A DNA stretch of 64,000 nt from Paraburkholderia sp. D15 (lineage in GTDB: Bacteria; Pseudomonadota; Gammaproteobacteria; Burkholderiales; Burkholderiaceae). Positions 35,965-43,914 of this stretch are shown here, in pieces; within the stretch, counting starts at the first letter, position 1, and the number at the start of each line of letters is the position of its first letter. The notes under the pieces were generated by a model. It made no database searches. It saw only the letters and a list, made by a program, of their open reading frames with translations, and was not told where the DNA came from. The stretch spans positions 372,001 through 436,000 of the forward strand of contig NZ_CP110397.1 in the NCBI RefSeq assembly GCF_029910215.1, in the 5' to 3' direction. A program made the translations under genes and the position numbers.

Positions 35965-36300
35965 CGGGTGTGCATCTGCTCGTGGCCGGAGCGCTCGCCA
36001 CGTGGGTCCCGGCGAGCGGATGGCATCATCTTTCCTCGTCGGTCATCCCGCGCTCGCGATGGGATGGGGGGCGCTCCTCGGACCGCTCGTCGCAGTAGCG
36101 TCACTCACCTGCTCGTTCGGCAAAATACCTCTAGCAGGCATGCTGTGAAACGGCGATATCAGGTTTGGTGGCGTCGCGTCATTCATTAACTACACTCGGT
36201 GCTGAATATTGTCTTTGGCGCACTCTTTGTGACTTTCGCCATCGTGTTTTTCAGGACTGGCGGCCCCGACATGCTGTGGATGATGAACGGCAAGACTACC
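35965..36300 (+). pseudogene. remnant of a UPF0718/DUF318-type permease
   Basis: The plus strand encodes GHPALAMGWGALLGPLVAVA, SLTCSFGKIPLAGML, a TGA, then NGDIRFGGVASFI, and, after frame changes, FFRTGGPDMLWMMN. In intact permeases these read as a hydrophobic run with CS.GN.PLAAVLWNGGISFGGV and end in TGGP.ML..M. I recognise the order and the motifs; several stops and a large internal deletion make it non-functional. It lies next to the ClC remnant. Confidence 0.6.
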
Positions 36301-36455
36301 GCACGCGACCATAAACTTACGAGCTGCCAGAGTCGAACTCGCGCTGACATCTGAATGGAATGATTTGTGAACCACAATTGGCATCCGGCGCAGGCGCAAG
36401 TAAGATAGCTATGCCCTATTGACTGGTTGTGGATATTGCTCAACTAGGAGACGCG

Positions 36456-36671
36456 ATGGCATCCCCTTTACCAGCCAAAGACGTGACGTCGGTACTGATT
36501 GCCGCGATTGGCATCCTATTCCACCCCCGTCCCGATCGCGAGGTATTGAAGGCGACCTGGGAACTCATCCTTGGTGCCATAGCTATCGACAGCGTACAGA
36601 ACGACGACACGAAAGTCGTCGGACGCGAAGCTGGCGCTCGCGCAAATGCTACTGGATATACTGAACAGTGA
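36456..36671 (+). CDS. small hypothetical protein
   Basis: The 71-residue product, MASPLPAKDVTSVLIAAIGI at the start, follows a good ribosome site (CTAGGAGACGCG-ATG). It contains a hydrophobic helix and the segment DREVLKATWELILGAIAID. No family recognised. It stands upstream of the IS630-like DNA-binding gene. Confidence 0.45.
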   Translation: MASPLPAKDVTSVLIAAIGILFHPRPDREVLKATWELILGAIAIDSVQNDDTKVVGREAGARANATGYTEQ

Positions 36672-36730
36672 TTCGCCTGCATCAAAGCCGTCCTCGCCCT
36701 AAACACGTGCGCAACCGCTGAGGAAGGGTT

Positions 36731-37360
36731 ATGAGCCGATCTCCTGGCACCTCATCATCTGCCATAAGAAGACGCCATGCCGCTCGACTACTCGCCAACG
36801 GACACAGCGTCCAAAGTGTGGCCGACGCAGTAGGCATTTCCGTCGATACGGCCCGACGATTCAAAGCGATTGTTGATTCCGGGGGTATCAAGGCGATCGA
36901 TGAGATCAGCGTGGGCGGCAAGGGAGCATCCCTGGATGACGCGGCGCGCACATGGATTGTCCAAACTGTTCGGGGATCGCCGCGCCTTCACGGCTTCGAG
37001 GTCGATCAATGGACATGCCCAAAGCTTGTGACAGTCATCGAGCGTCAGTTAGGGATGCGCTACTCGACCGTCTACGTTCGGCAACTGACGATTGATCTTG
37101 GCGTCCATGATCGGATGCGAACAAGCAAGCAGCCCTACAATCGCCCGCCTCGCGTCCTTGACGACAAGGCGCTCTCCTGGATAGCCGCAACGGTGCGGCA
37201 TTCGCCGCGAGTGCACGATTTCGATTTTGGCTTCTGGACCACCCCTCGGCTGATCGCGCTCATCGAGCGGAAGTTTGGCGTACGATATTCCCGCCGGTAC
37301 GTGTGGCAGATCGTCGTCGAATTAGGTCTTGGTCACCTGCTCACCCGGCTGCGCAAATAG
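36731..37360 (+). CDS. helix-turn-helix protein with two winged-helix repeats, related to IS630 transposase N-termini
   Basis: The 209-residue protein starts with a helix-turn-helix (residues 12-45: RRHAARLLANGHSVQSVADA, VGISVDTARRFK) and then has two copies of a unit of about 60 residues. Unit 1 is DDAARTWIVQTVRGSPRLHG to VYVRQLTIDLGV (70-125) and unit 2 is DDKALSWIAATVRHSPRVHD to RYVWQIVVELGL (145-200). This is the winged-helix arrangement that precedes the DDE domain in IS630/Tc1-type transposases, but no DDE domain follows and the stop is clean. It may be a domesticated DNA-binding protein or a truncated transposase. Confidence 0.7.
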   Translation: MSRSPGTSSSAIRRRHAARLLANGHSVQSVADAVGISVDTARRFKAIVDSGGIKAIDEISVGGKGASLDDAARTWIVQTVRGSPRLHGFEVDQWTCPKLVTVIERQLGMRYSTVYVRQLTIDLGVHDRMRTSKQPYNRPPRVLDDKALSWIAATVRHSPRVHDFDFGFWTTPRLIALIERKFGVRYSRRYVWQIVVELGLGHLLTRLRK

Positions 37361-37522
37361 GCGCCGGGAGCGTTGCCCGAGTGTTGCGAGGTCTGGCGCG
37401 CTTTAGCGTCCTATGAGTCTTGATGCCATGTTTTCGTCCGCGTACGCTAATGCCGCACCGCGCCCACACGGAACTCGCACTCTGGCGATCCGGAACTTGC
37501 AACGCGCGACGGGGAGGATGGG

Positions 37523-37750
37523 ATGAAACTGTCTCACAGGCTGGCAGATCCGGACAATGCCGGACCGGCGTGGGGTCTTGCCCTCGACGTCTTCATGGCT
37601 GTCGTCGGAGCGGGACTATGGTTTTACGCGACGGCTTCAGAGCCCCTCGATCATCGCGATGAATCCGTCGCCGCAACGGCGCTTCTCGTCGGATTATTTC
37701 TCGCCGACTACTCAGCTCGCGAACTTCATCATCAACGCCGTCGACGGTAA
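37523..37750 (+). CDS. small membrane protein, possibly truncated
   Basis: The 75-residue frame, starting after GGGGAGGATGGG-ATG, includes the membrane-like stretch WGLALDVFMAVVGAGLWFYA and a shorter hydrophobic run ATALLVGLFLADY. The basic end REL-HHQRRRR looks like an accidental tail, so the gene could be cut or frameshifted near 37720. No family recognised. Confidence 0.4.
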   Translation: MKLSHRLADPDNAGPAWGLALDVFMAVVGAGLWFYATASEPLDHRDESVAATALLVGLFLADYSARELHHQRRRR

Positions 37751-37776
37751 GTTAACTCGACCTCCGCATACTCTCA

Positions 37777-38337
37777 ATGCCCTACGAAGACAGAAGCCTT
37801 GATGACGTAGCCCGCGCCGAGTTGCTGTGTTACCTCGTAGTCACGCAGCTCGTCGCTCGGGCTCGAGTCGGAGAATGGCTGCGAACGGATCATCTCGTCG
37901 AATCGACACGCATCTGGTTGACGGATAAAAAACGGCATTCCGACTGGAATGAGCGGGTCGATCTCGCCCAGCAATCAGGGGACGTTGCGAAACTGATCGT
38001 AACGCTCCCAAGCCTGCAAAACGAACGCGTCCTTGCCAGGCTATTTCTGGACGGTTGGCGACTCAACTATGGATCACCCGTCGTCCAGGGCATCCTCGAT
38101 GTGTGTAACGGTCGGCTTATGCGAAACCGGCATGAAATTGCCCGAAGGAATGCAACCGGATGGCCCCCACAAAATCGTTCTGGCAACCGTGAGGCGATGG
38201 CTTTGGAACTGGCCGTGCGCGCTACACGACGTGCCCAGGGAAAGCGAAACCCGGAGGACGTTCCGGTCGACTCCCCGGAGTGGAATGAAATCCTTGACGA
38301 TTTTCTGCTGGACCTTTATCGGGCCAAAGGTGGGTGA
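37777..38337 (+). CDS. third member of the local unknown family, with C-terminal extension
   Basis: Residues 1-120 share the core of the genes at 20886 and 21390: ARAELLCYLVVTQLVARARV, GEWLRTDHLVESTRIWLTD and LNYGSPVVQGILDVCNGRL. About 65 further residues form an extension ending EWNEILDDFLLDLYRAKGG, an acidic amphipathic helix not seen in the other two. The product is 186 residues. It is followed by two rho-independent terminators. Function unknown. Confidence 0.65.
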   Translation: MPYEDRSLDDVARAELLCYLVVTQLVARARVGEWLRTDHLVESTRIWLTDKKRHSDWNERVDLAQQSGDVAKLIVTLPSLQNERVLARLFLDGWRLNYGSPVVQGILDVCNGRLMRNRHEIARRNATGWPPQNRSGNREAMALELAVRATRRAQGKRNPEDVPVDSPEWNEILDDFLLDLYRAKGG

Positions 38338-38434
38338 CGTACCACGTCATCCTTCATCCCCCTTGAATGTTCAGACCGTTGAGTTAATACTGGTCCTGTC
38401 GCCGGTTTTCCGGCCGGCGATGCCTCTTAAGCCC

Positions 38435-38465
38435 GAGGGCCGTTTCAACGCGGCCCTCTTTTTTT
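38435..38465 (+). terminator. rho-independent terminator
   Basis: GAGGGCCG pairs perfectly with CGGCCCTC around an 8-base loop and is followed by seven T. It lies 98 bases after the stop of 37777-38337. A further hairpin (GCCGGttttCCGGC) lies just upstream at 38401. Confidence 0.85.
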
Positions 38466-38555
38466 GTGCTTGGAGATTCGAGCTTGCTGCATCAAATTCT
38501 GGAGAGCATACTTTGCACGTCGCACCTCCCTGCGACACTTTCTCGTAGTGAGCTC

Positions 38556-38581
38556 AGCCCGCGTCCAGCGGGCTTTTTTTA
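38556..38581 (+). terminator. second rho-independent terminator, possible end of a small RNA
   Basis: AGCCCGC pairs with GCGGGCT around a 5-base loop and is followed by a run of T. No ORF with ribosome site lies between the two terminators (38466-38555), so the second may end a separate small transcript of roughly 90-110 bases or be a back-up site. Confidence 0.8.
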
Positions 38582-38655
38582 TCTATGCGTCATTGCTGAT
38601 CGCAACCGTGAGAAACGCAATACAGTGCCCAAAGCCGAACCGTTTGATGGACCGT

Positions 38656-38943
38656 CTACTGGCTTGCCTCGCTTGCCGGCGTGCTCACGACGGGCGCTTC
38701 GCTGGCCGCCACGTCGGGCATACTGGCTGCCGCGCCAGCGGCGTCGTTCGCGCGCTTGGCTGCGTCGCTGATGCCGGCCGTTCCACTCAGACCGGCGGAT
38801 TTGCTCATCACACCACTGCTGCCAGCATTCAAGGCGGCCGGATTGCCGTTGTCGGCCCGTTTGCAGCCACCGGTCATTGCCGCGACGACAATCGCGAAGA
38901 CCGCGAGGTCGCCGACACTTTGCTTTCTCATCGCCTGATTCAT
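38656..38943 (-). CDS. small Ala/Ser-rich lipoprotein
   Basis: The 95-residue product has a basic start, the hydrophobic stretch DLAVFAIVVAAM and a lipobox-like TGGC, so it should be a lipid-anchored envelope protein. The mature part is Ala/Ser/Gly-rich and low complexity (SDAAKRANDAAGAAASMPDV). No domain recognised. The IS3 element has inserted about 160 bases upstream of its start, which may have changed its expression. Confidence 0.6.
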   Translation of the reverse strand: MNQAMRKQSVGDLAVFAIVVAAMTGGCKRADNGNPAALNAGSSGVMSKSAGLSGTAGISDAAKRANDAAGAAASMPDVAASEAPVVSTPASEASQ

Positions 38944-39165
38944 GAGGGGGATCCTCAATGCGTGCCTGCCGCCGGCGAACGGGGATCGCCTGCCTGGGTG
39001 CCTTGCCACGGTTGTGGTTTTAGCATCGACCGTACCCGATCTGCGGTGCCCGCGTACGGGTCCTGATATATGGTTTCCAAGTGCGCAAGGTATGGCAGTT
39101 GCTGGGTAGTGGTCCAATACTCCTGGACACCTCTAAAGGGGATAATCCTCCAACTGCGGTGAGAG

Positions 39166-39468
39166 ATGAGCAGACGGAACCTGACGGAAGAATTCAAGGC
39201 TGAGGCGGTGCAACTGGTCGTTGCACAGGGCTATTCGATCACGAAGGCCTGCGAGGCCATGGGTGTAGGCGATACGGCGTTGCGACGCTGGGTGGCGCAG
39301 TGGCGTGCGCAGCAGGCTGAGCCGCCGCGTACCGAGATACAGGTCATGGCCGACCAGCGCCGCATTCGGGAGCTGGAAGCCCGCGTGATGGAGCTCGAAC
39401 GGGAGCGCGAGATACTAAAAAAGTCTACGGCCTTCTTCGTCAAGGAAATGGATCGCTCCTCGAAGTGA
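39166..39468 (+). CDS. IS3-family transposase OrfA
   Basis: The 100-residue protein has the helix-turn-helix (AVQLVVAQGYSITKACEAMG, VGDTALRRWVAQW) and a leucine-zipper-like coiled coil (IRELEARVMELEREREILKK) of IS3-family OrfA. It recognises the IS ends and can be joined to OrfB by -1 frameshifting at an A-rich site (CTAAAAAAG) just before its stop. The start follows a GGTGAGAG region. Confidence 0.92.
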   Translation: MSRRNLTEEFKAEAVQLVVAQGYSITKACEAMGVGDTALRRWVAQWRAQQAEPPRTEIQVMADQRRIRELEARVMELEREREILKKSTAFFVKEMDRSSK

Positions 39469-40301
39469 TCCGTTCGCTGAAGAAGGCCTGGCCGGTGAGT
39501 CTGATGTGCCGCCTGCTGAACGTGCCGCGAAGCAGCTATTACGCGTTTGCCAGCCGGCCCGCCAAAGCGGGCGTATCGCCCGCGCTGCTCAAGGACATGC
39601 GCCAGATCCATATCGAAAGCCGGCGCAGTTACGGCAGTCGCAGGATGTCGCGGGCCCAGCAGTTGCAAGGTCATGCGATCGGACGGCATCGGGCCCGCTC
39701 GCTGATGCGTGAGGCGCAACTGGCGGTCGCGCGTCGCCGCACGCATCAATACCGCAAGGCTGAAGGTGATGCGCTGATTGCGCCGAACCTGCTCGAGCGC
39801 CGGTTCGAACCCGGCGCCGTCAACCGGGTGTGGGCCGGTGACATCACGTACATCAGGACGCGCCAGGGCTGGTCATATCTGGCCATCGTGATGGATCTGC
39901 ACTCACGACGGATCGTCGGCTGGGCGTTTGCCATGCAGGCAGACACCGAGCTGGTCATCCAGGCGCTGGAGCAGGCCCGACGCAGCCGTCGTCCTGGCAA
40001 AGGGCTGATGTTCCATTCGGATCAGGGATGTCAGTACACCAGCGAGCGATTCGTGAACGATCTGAAGGCCAACGGGATCGTTCAGAGCATGAGCAGAAAG
40101 GGAAATTGCTGGGACAACGCGGTGGTCGAGCGCTTCTTCAGGAGCCTGAAGAGCGAATGGATCGGCGAGCAGGAGTACGGCAGCCACGATAGCGCCCGAC
40201 GCGACATCACGGACTTCATCGCTGACTTTTACAACTACAGGCGCATACATTCGGCGGCAGATGGCTTGCCGCCAGTGAGGTACGAAACTTCGATTTATTG
40301 A
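39465..40301 (+). CDS. IS3-family transposase OrfB (DDE integrase)
   Basis: The 278-residue protein has an HTH_21-type region (SRRSYGSRRMSRAQQLQG) and a complete rve-type catalytic core. The DDE residues are the Asp in WAGDITYIRT, the Asp in MFHSDQGCQYTS and the Glu in NAVVERFFRSLKSEW. It overlaps OrfA by four bases and probably is made as an OrfAB fusion by programmed frameshifting. All catalytic blocks are intact. Confidence 0.95.
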   Translation: MIRSLKKAWPVSLMCRLLNVPRSSYYAFASRPAKAGVSPALLKDMRQIHIESRRSYGSRRMSRAQQLQGHAIGRHRARSLMREAQLAVARRRTHQYRKAEGDALIAPNLLERRFEPGAVNRVWAGDITYIRTRQGWSYLAIVMDLHSRRIVGWAFAMQADTELVIQALEQARRSRRPGKGLMFHSDQGCQYTSERFVNDLKANGIVQSMSRKGNCWDNAVVERFFRSLKSEWIGEQEYGSHDSARRDITDFIADFYNYRRIHSAADGLPPVRYETSIY

Positions 40302-40393
40302 AAAGCCCCTTTGGGGGTGTCCAAAGAGGCTTGACCACTACACTGCCGACGGTGTGGATGCGCAACGGGGATAAATCGCCGCCGGAGGCACAA

Positions 40394-40753
40394 ATGAACG
40401 AAGCAGAGCTGAGCCAGCGCCTTGAGGAAATCGAACTGGCGCTGGCTGCCATTGTCGATTCGCCGAAAGCGCCCTTCGTCAGCAGCTCTGACGGAGGTGA
40501 CCGCGTGTTCCTGCAATTGTCGTGGGTGGTCGACTCGCATCGCGACACGTCGCTCGACGCCCGGTGCGTTGTCACGCTCGCGTTGCGGCGCGATCAGCTT
40601 GACCGCTATGCGTCGCTAGATACCGCGAAGCGGCGTGCGTTTCAGGAAAAGCTGGGCGCGTGGGTCCGGGAACGCTTCGACGAACGGCAGAATCCGCCAG
40701 CGCTTCAGGGCGATTGCGCGGTGGAACTGGATGTGCCGGACGGCTTCGTGTGA
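40394..40753 (+). CDS. DUF3022-like small protein
   Basis: The 119-residue protein starts MNEAELSQRLEEIELALAAI behind CGGAGGCACAA, then has FLQLSWVVDSHRDTSLDARC and VVTLALRRDQLDRYASLDTA followed by a helix. This resembles the Burkholderia-associated DUF3022 proteins, as far as I recall. The function is unknown. It begins 53 bases after the IS3 right end, so its native promoter may have been separated by the insertion. Confidence 0.6.
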   Translation: MNEAELSQRLEEIELALAAIVDSPKAPFVSSSDGGDRVFLQLSWVVDSHRDTSLDARCVVTLALRRDQLDRYASLDTAKRRAFQEKLGAWVRERFDERQNPPALQGDCAVELDVPDGFV

Positions 40754-40883
40754 TTAGATAGCCGCTGGTGTTCAACTGCGGCCGATAGCAATTCGCGGCG
40801 ATCGGCGGCCTCTACTTTCTGCAAACGACGGTCCAAAACTACAAAGGCCGGTACGCGAGGCGTAACGGCCTTCTGGCGTACCT

Positions 40884-41114
40884 TCACTTACTTTTGCCGC
40901 CGCCGTCGATTCCCGCGCCAGTGCGCCAGACCTTGCGTCCCTCTTCGGAAAGGGTGCCGCTGCTGTGCGTACTGTCGGACTCCGTACCTTTTTCGGCCAT
41001 GCGTCCGCCCGGTTGCTCCTGCGCTTTCTGCCTCGTATGTTTTTCGGCCGCGACCTTCTCGTCGTGGGACTTTCCCGCATGATCGTTTGGTTGGTTGCCC
41101 GCGTTATCGTTCAT
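40884..41114 (-). CDS. hydrophilic, probably disordered small protein
   Basis: The 76-residue product, MNDNAGNQPNDHAGKSHDEK at the start, consists almost wholly of charged and polar residues with Gly, and has no hydrophobic core. The ribosome site is GGAGCGTGTT. Hydrophilin-like proteins of this kind often accumulate in desiccation or osmotic stress, which would suit the neighbouring stress genes, but this is inference from composition only. Confidence 0.55.
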   Translation of the reverse strand: MNDNAGNQPNDHAGKSHDEKVAAEKHTRQKAQEQPGGRMAEKGTESDSTHSSGTLSEEGRKVWRTGAGIDGGGKSK

Positions 41115-41451
41115 AACACGCTCCGCTGGTGAAATTGACTATTTCTCGTCGCATTCGCCATGCCCAGGCGATAGCGCGCCGGTGATGCGCCACGCTCCGC
41201 CAGTTGTTGAGAAACGACCCGAAGAAGTCGCCGATCAGGCGCGGTTTCGCGAAACAAAGGCATTGCATCACCGTTGCTGAAACGCAAGCCGACGATGGCA
41301 GCGTTATGGTCGAGAAGGCAAAGGAGGAAACTGGCGGCAGGCTACCGGGTCACCGCGCAAAATGGCTAGGTCGCGCTACGGGAATAGCTGTTGCGGGTGC
41401 AACAGGAACAGGCAAACCCTACCGTGCAAATAGCCAGCCAAGGAGCAACCC

Positions 41452-42354
41452 ATGCCTAGCCCCCACGACCAGTTCTCGATGCAGGATCCAACAAAGCAGT
41501 ACCCGCGGCCGCCGTTCGAACGCCAACCACAGCCCGCGCCGGGCCTCGCGCAACAAATGATTCCGAAGCCTGATCATGGCGAGGACAGTTACAAGGGCTT
41601 CGGCAGACTGGCCGGCCGGCGCGCGCTGATCACCGGAGCGGACAGCGGTATCGGCCGCGCGGTCGCTATCGCATTTGCTCGCGAAGGCGCGGACATCGCG
41701 CTGAACTATCTGCCTAGCGAGGAAGCGGATGGGCGCGAGGTCGCGAAGCTCGTCGAAGCGGTAGGCCGCAAGGCGATCGTGTTTCCGGGTGACGTCGCCG
41801 ACGAAGCATTCTGCAAGCAACTCGTAGAGCGCTCGGTTGCACAGCTCGGCGGCCTCGACATTCTTGTGAATGTCGCGGGCAAGCAGGTCTACGTCGAGGA
41901 TATTGCGGATTTGCCAACGGAACAATTCGAGGCCACGTTCCGCACTAACGTGTTCGCAATGTTCTGGCTGTGCAAGGCGGCGCTGCCGCATCTGCCGCCC
42001 GGCGCGACCATCATCAATACGACTTCGATACAGAGTTATCAACCGAGCCCGGGGCTGCTGGATTACGCGTCGACCAAGGCGGCCATCACGGCGTTCACGC
42101 ATGCCCTGGCGAAGCAGGTGATCGGCAAGGGCGTCCGCGTGAACGCCGTCGCGCCGGGTCCGGTCTGGACACCGTTGCAACCAAGCGGTGGACAGCCGCA
42201 GGATAAGGTCGAGCAGTTCGGCTCTGAAGTCCCGATGAAGCGTCCGGGACAACCGGCGGAACTCGCGCCCGTGTATGTACTGCTGGCGTCGCAGGAGTCG
42301 AGCTTTGTGACGGGGGAGATATACGGCGTGACCGGTGGCAATCATCTGCCGTAG
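41452..42354 (+). CDS. short-chain dehydrogenase/reductase, general-stress type (YghA-like)
   Basis: The 300-residue protein has an N-terminal extension of about 45 residues ([20 protein letters not shown]) and then the classical SDR fold. The NAD(P) motif is [15 protein letters not shown], the NAG-like block is LVNVAGKQ, catalytic Ser lies in [11 protein letters not shown] and the Tyr-x-x-x-Lys in DYASTKAAI, and it ends GGNHLP. The extension is typical of the YghA/YdaD subgroup of stress-induced oxidoreductases. The start lies behind CAAGGAGCAACCC. The substrate is not known. Confidence 0.88.
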   Translation: MPSPHDQFSMQDPTKQYPRPPFERQPQPAPGLAQQMIPKPDHGEDSYKGFGRLAGRRALITGADSGIGRAVAIAFAREGADIALNYLPSEEADGREVAKLVEAVGRKAIVFPGDVADEAFCKQLVERSVAQLGGLDILVNVAGKQVYVEDIADLPTEQFEATFRTNVFAMFWLCKAALPHLPPGATIINTTSIQSYQPSPGLLDYASTKAAITAFTHALAKQVIGKGVRVNAVAPGPVWTPLQPSGGQPQDKVEQFGSEVPMKRPGQPAELAPVYVLLASQESSFVTGEIYGVTGGNHLP

Positions 42355-42618
42355 CCGACGAGAAATGTTCAATGGGAAGAACGACGCGCACGGCATCGCT
42401 CTATTACCGGCGAACTGGTGCGCGCATTCACCTTGGCTGGTAGCGCCTTCGTCGAATTGGACGGATGCGCGACGAACTCGCGAGTCACGTCCCGCTCAAA
42501 AATCACACTGTATGGATGAAGTCGGCATCCAGGCCTATCTCAATTTTTCTGTTTGAGCAAGCACGTAAGTGATGCATAAAGAGATCTGATTCTGAGGCCG
42601 CTATCGCGGCTGTGCTTG

Positions 42619-43323
42619 CTATCGACTGTTAGAATATCGTGCGGTTAGTGCTCCGGAGGCAATCGCGATTTCCAGCAGGCGTGGCTGCGAGGCGATGTGT
42701 CGCGTTCCCCACCATCGGACTTCAAGCGTTTCCTCATAACCCGCAGGCTCTGTTCGGACTGACGCGGAGACCGCTACGGCGCTGCAGCCAGCGAGTCTTA
42801 ACGCTTCGAGGAGTCGGTCGCGCAAAAGGTCACTGTCGTACTCGACCGTCAGAAAGGTCGTTTGATGCCGGGGGATGCGCTCTTCGACGCTTTTCAGAAA
42901 CCATAATGTCACCACGCCCAGAACAGAAGTCGTCATCCCTAGAGCAAGCTGCCCACCGCCAAAACAAAGGCCAACTACTGTCACGATCCACAACGTAGCC
43001 GCAGTGGTAACGCCTCTGACAAAACCGTCTTTTCGCAGGATTACGCCTCCGCCGATAAATCCAACGCCGGAAAGAATCCCCAAAGGCAGACGCATCAGAT
43101 CCAGTACGGCGAATGAGTCGGAATGCTTGCCCGCCTGTGCGAGCAGGGCATTGACCTGAAGCATTGCGGTACATGCGGCAATACAAACCAGAAGCGTCGT
43201 CCGAAGACCAGCGACCTTTCCTGATTCACCTCGATTAATTCCGAACAACGCGCCCGCTATAGTAGCGAGTGCCAGTCTAACGGCAATGTCGAGCCACGAT
43301 AATGTCAAAGGCATTAAAGCCAC
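42619..43323 (-). CDS. MgtC/SapB-family membrane protein
   Basis: The 234-residue protein has the MgtC N-terminal membrane domain: LALATIAGALFGINRGESGK, VAGLRTTLLVCIAACTAML, GVGFIGGGVILRKDGFVRGV, TTAATLWIVTVVGLCFGGGQ. A soluble C-terminal domain of about 80 residues follows. MgtC proteins are linked to survival in low magnesium and inside host cells, often by modulating ATP synthase. It stands alone, with the start region facing the enolase remnant. Confidence 0.9.
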   Translation of the reverse strand: MALMPLTLSWLDIAVRLALATIAGALFGINRGESGKVAGLRTTLLVCIAACTAMLQVNALLAQAGKHSDSFAVLDLMRLPLGILSGVGFIGGGVILRKDGFVRGVTTAATLWIVTVVGLCFGGGQLALGMTTSVLGVVTLWFLKSVEERIPRHQTTFLTVEYDSDLLRDRLLEALRLAGCSAVAVSASVRTEPAGYEETLEVRWWGTRHIASQPRLLEIAIASGALTARYSNSR

Positions 43324-43384
43324 AACAACCTCCGCTCATTTTAGCTACGTGACTGAATATGTGCAGATTGTTCACTCGGATATT

Positions 43385-43560
43385 CAATCGCGAGCAAGTT
43401 TCAATCCGCTAACTGCTCCTGCAGGCGTGCGTCCGTGTAGGAGGTGAAGCCCCCGCTGCCGTAGAGCGGTACACATTCGCGCGCGGCGCCAAGTAGCGCA
43501 ACCAGTGGCATGTCGAGCTTGCTTGGCTTTGAGATCAACGGCCTTCGGTGCGATGGCGCC
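43385..43560 (-). pseudogene. fragment of an enolase-superfamily (mandelate racemase-like) gene
   Basis: The minus strand encodes AVDLKAK, then in a shifted frame LDMPLVALLGAARECVPLYG and SGGFTSYTDARLQEQLAD followed by TGA. These match the loop and first strand of the barrel domain in mandelate racemase/muconate lactonising enzymes (DLKAK...LP...LLG....VP.YGSGG). The rest of the barrel is missing and a frameshift and nonsense codon are present, so it is a short dead remnant. Confidence 0.5.
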
Positions 43561-43914
43561 CGTCGTCGGCGACAGCACCGAGCATTTACGTTCTACCGAC
43601 CTGCGCGCGATCGCTGTGTCCACCCTGAAACTGTGCCGCCGGGCTTGACTGCGCCGTGATCTTTGTTTTAACGCGACCGACGCAGCGTCGCATCGCTTGC
43701 GTAGGGTAGAATCGGCACGGGGTGAGGGGAAGACAACAATGAAAATGATCGGACACAAACCTCAATTGCGCCACCTGTCACAGATTACTTCTAACTGTGA
43801 AACTTGGGTTTGCCATCGTTGTTCGCAATACTCTTCTTTCCAGATAGGTCTGCCCTGCTTTTTGCCATAGTTGGCTGCTCAATCGACGGATCGAATTAGA
43901 CGCTCTCGCTGTGG
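43561..43914. other. intergenic stretch, no intact gene seen
   Basis: The 354 bases upstream of the enolase remnant contain no convincing gene. The first part may be further decay of the same gene, but I could not align it. Confidence 0.35.

Larger units (their letters stand above)
39107..40340 (+). mobile_element. complete IS3-family insertion sequence
   Basis: The element is bounded by imperfect inverted repeats: left TAGTGGTCCAATACTCCTGG, right (reverse complement) TAGTGGTCAAGCCTCTTTGG, both followed by ACACC-type and AAAGGGG blocks. It contains overlapping orfA and orfB in the IS3 arrangement with an A-rich slippage site near 39415-39421. Both ORFs are intact, so the element may be active. 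I found no clear target duplication at its edges. Confidence 0.85.

Noticed and set aside
39104..40343. Target-site duplication for the IS3 element.
   Set aside because: The bases outside the TAGTGGTC/GACCACTA ends do not match, so no duplication can be claimed.
43384..43758. Minus-strand ORF of 124 codons.
   Set aside because: The coding signal in this stretch belongs to an enolase-superfamily fragment in another frame; the long ORF is a shadow.
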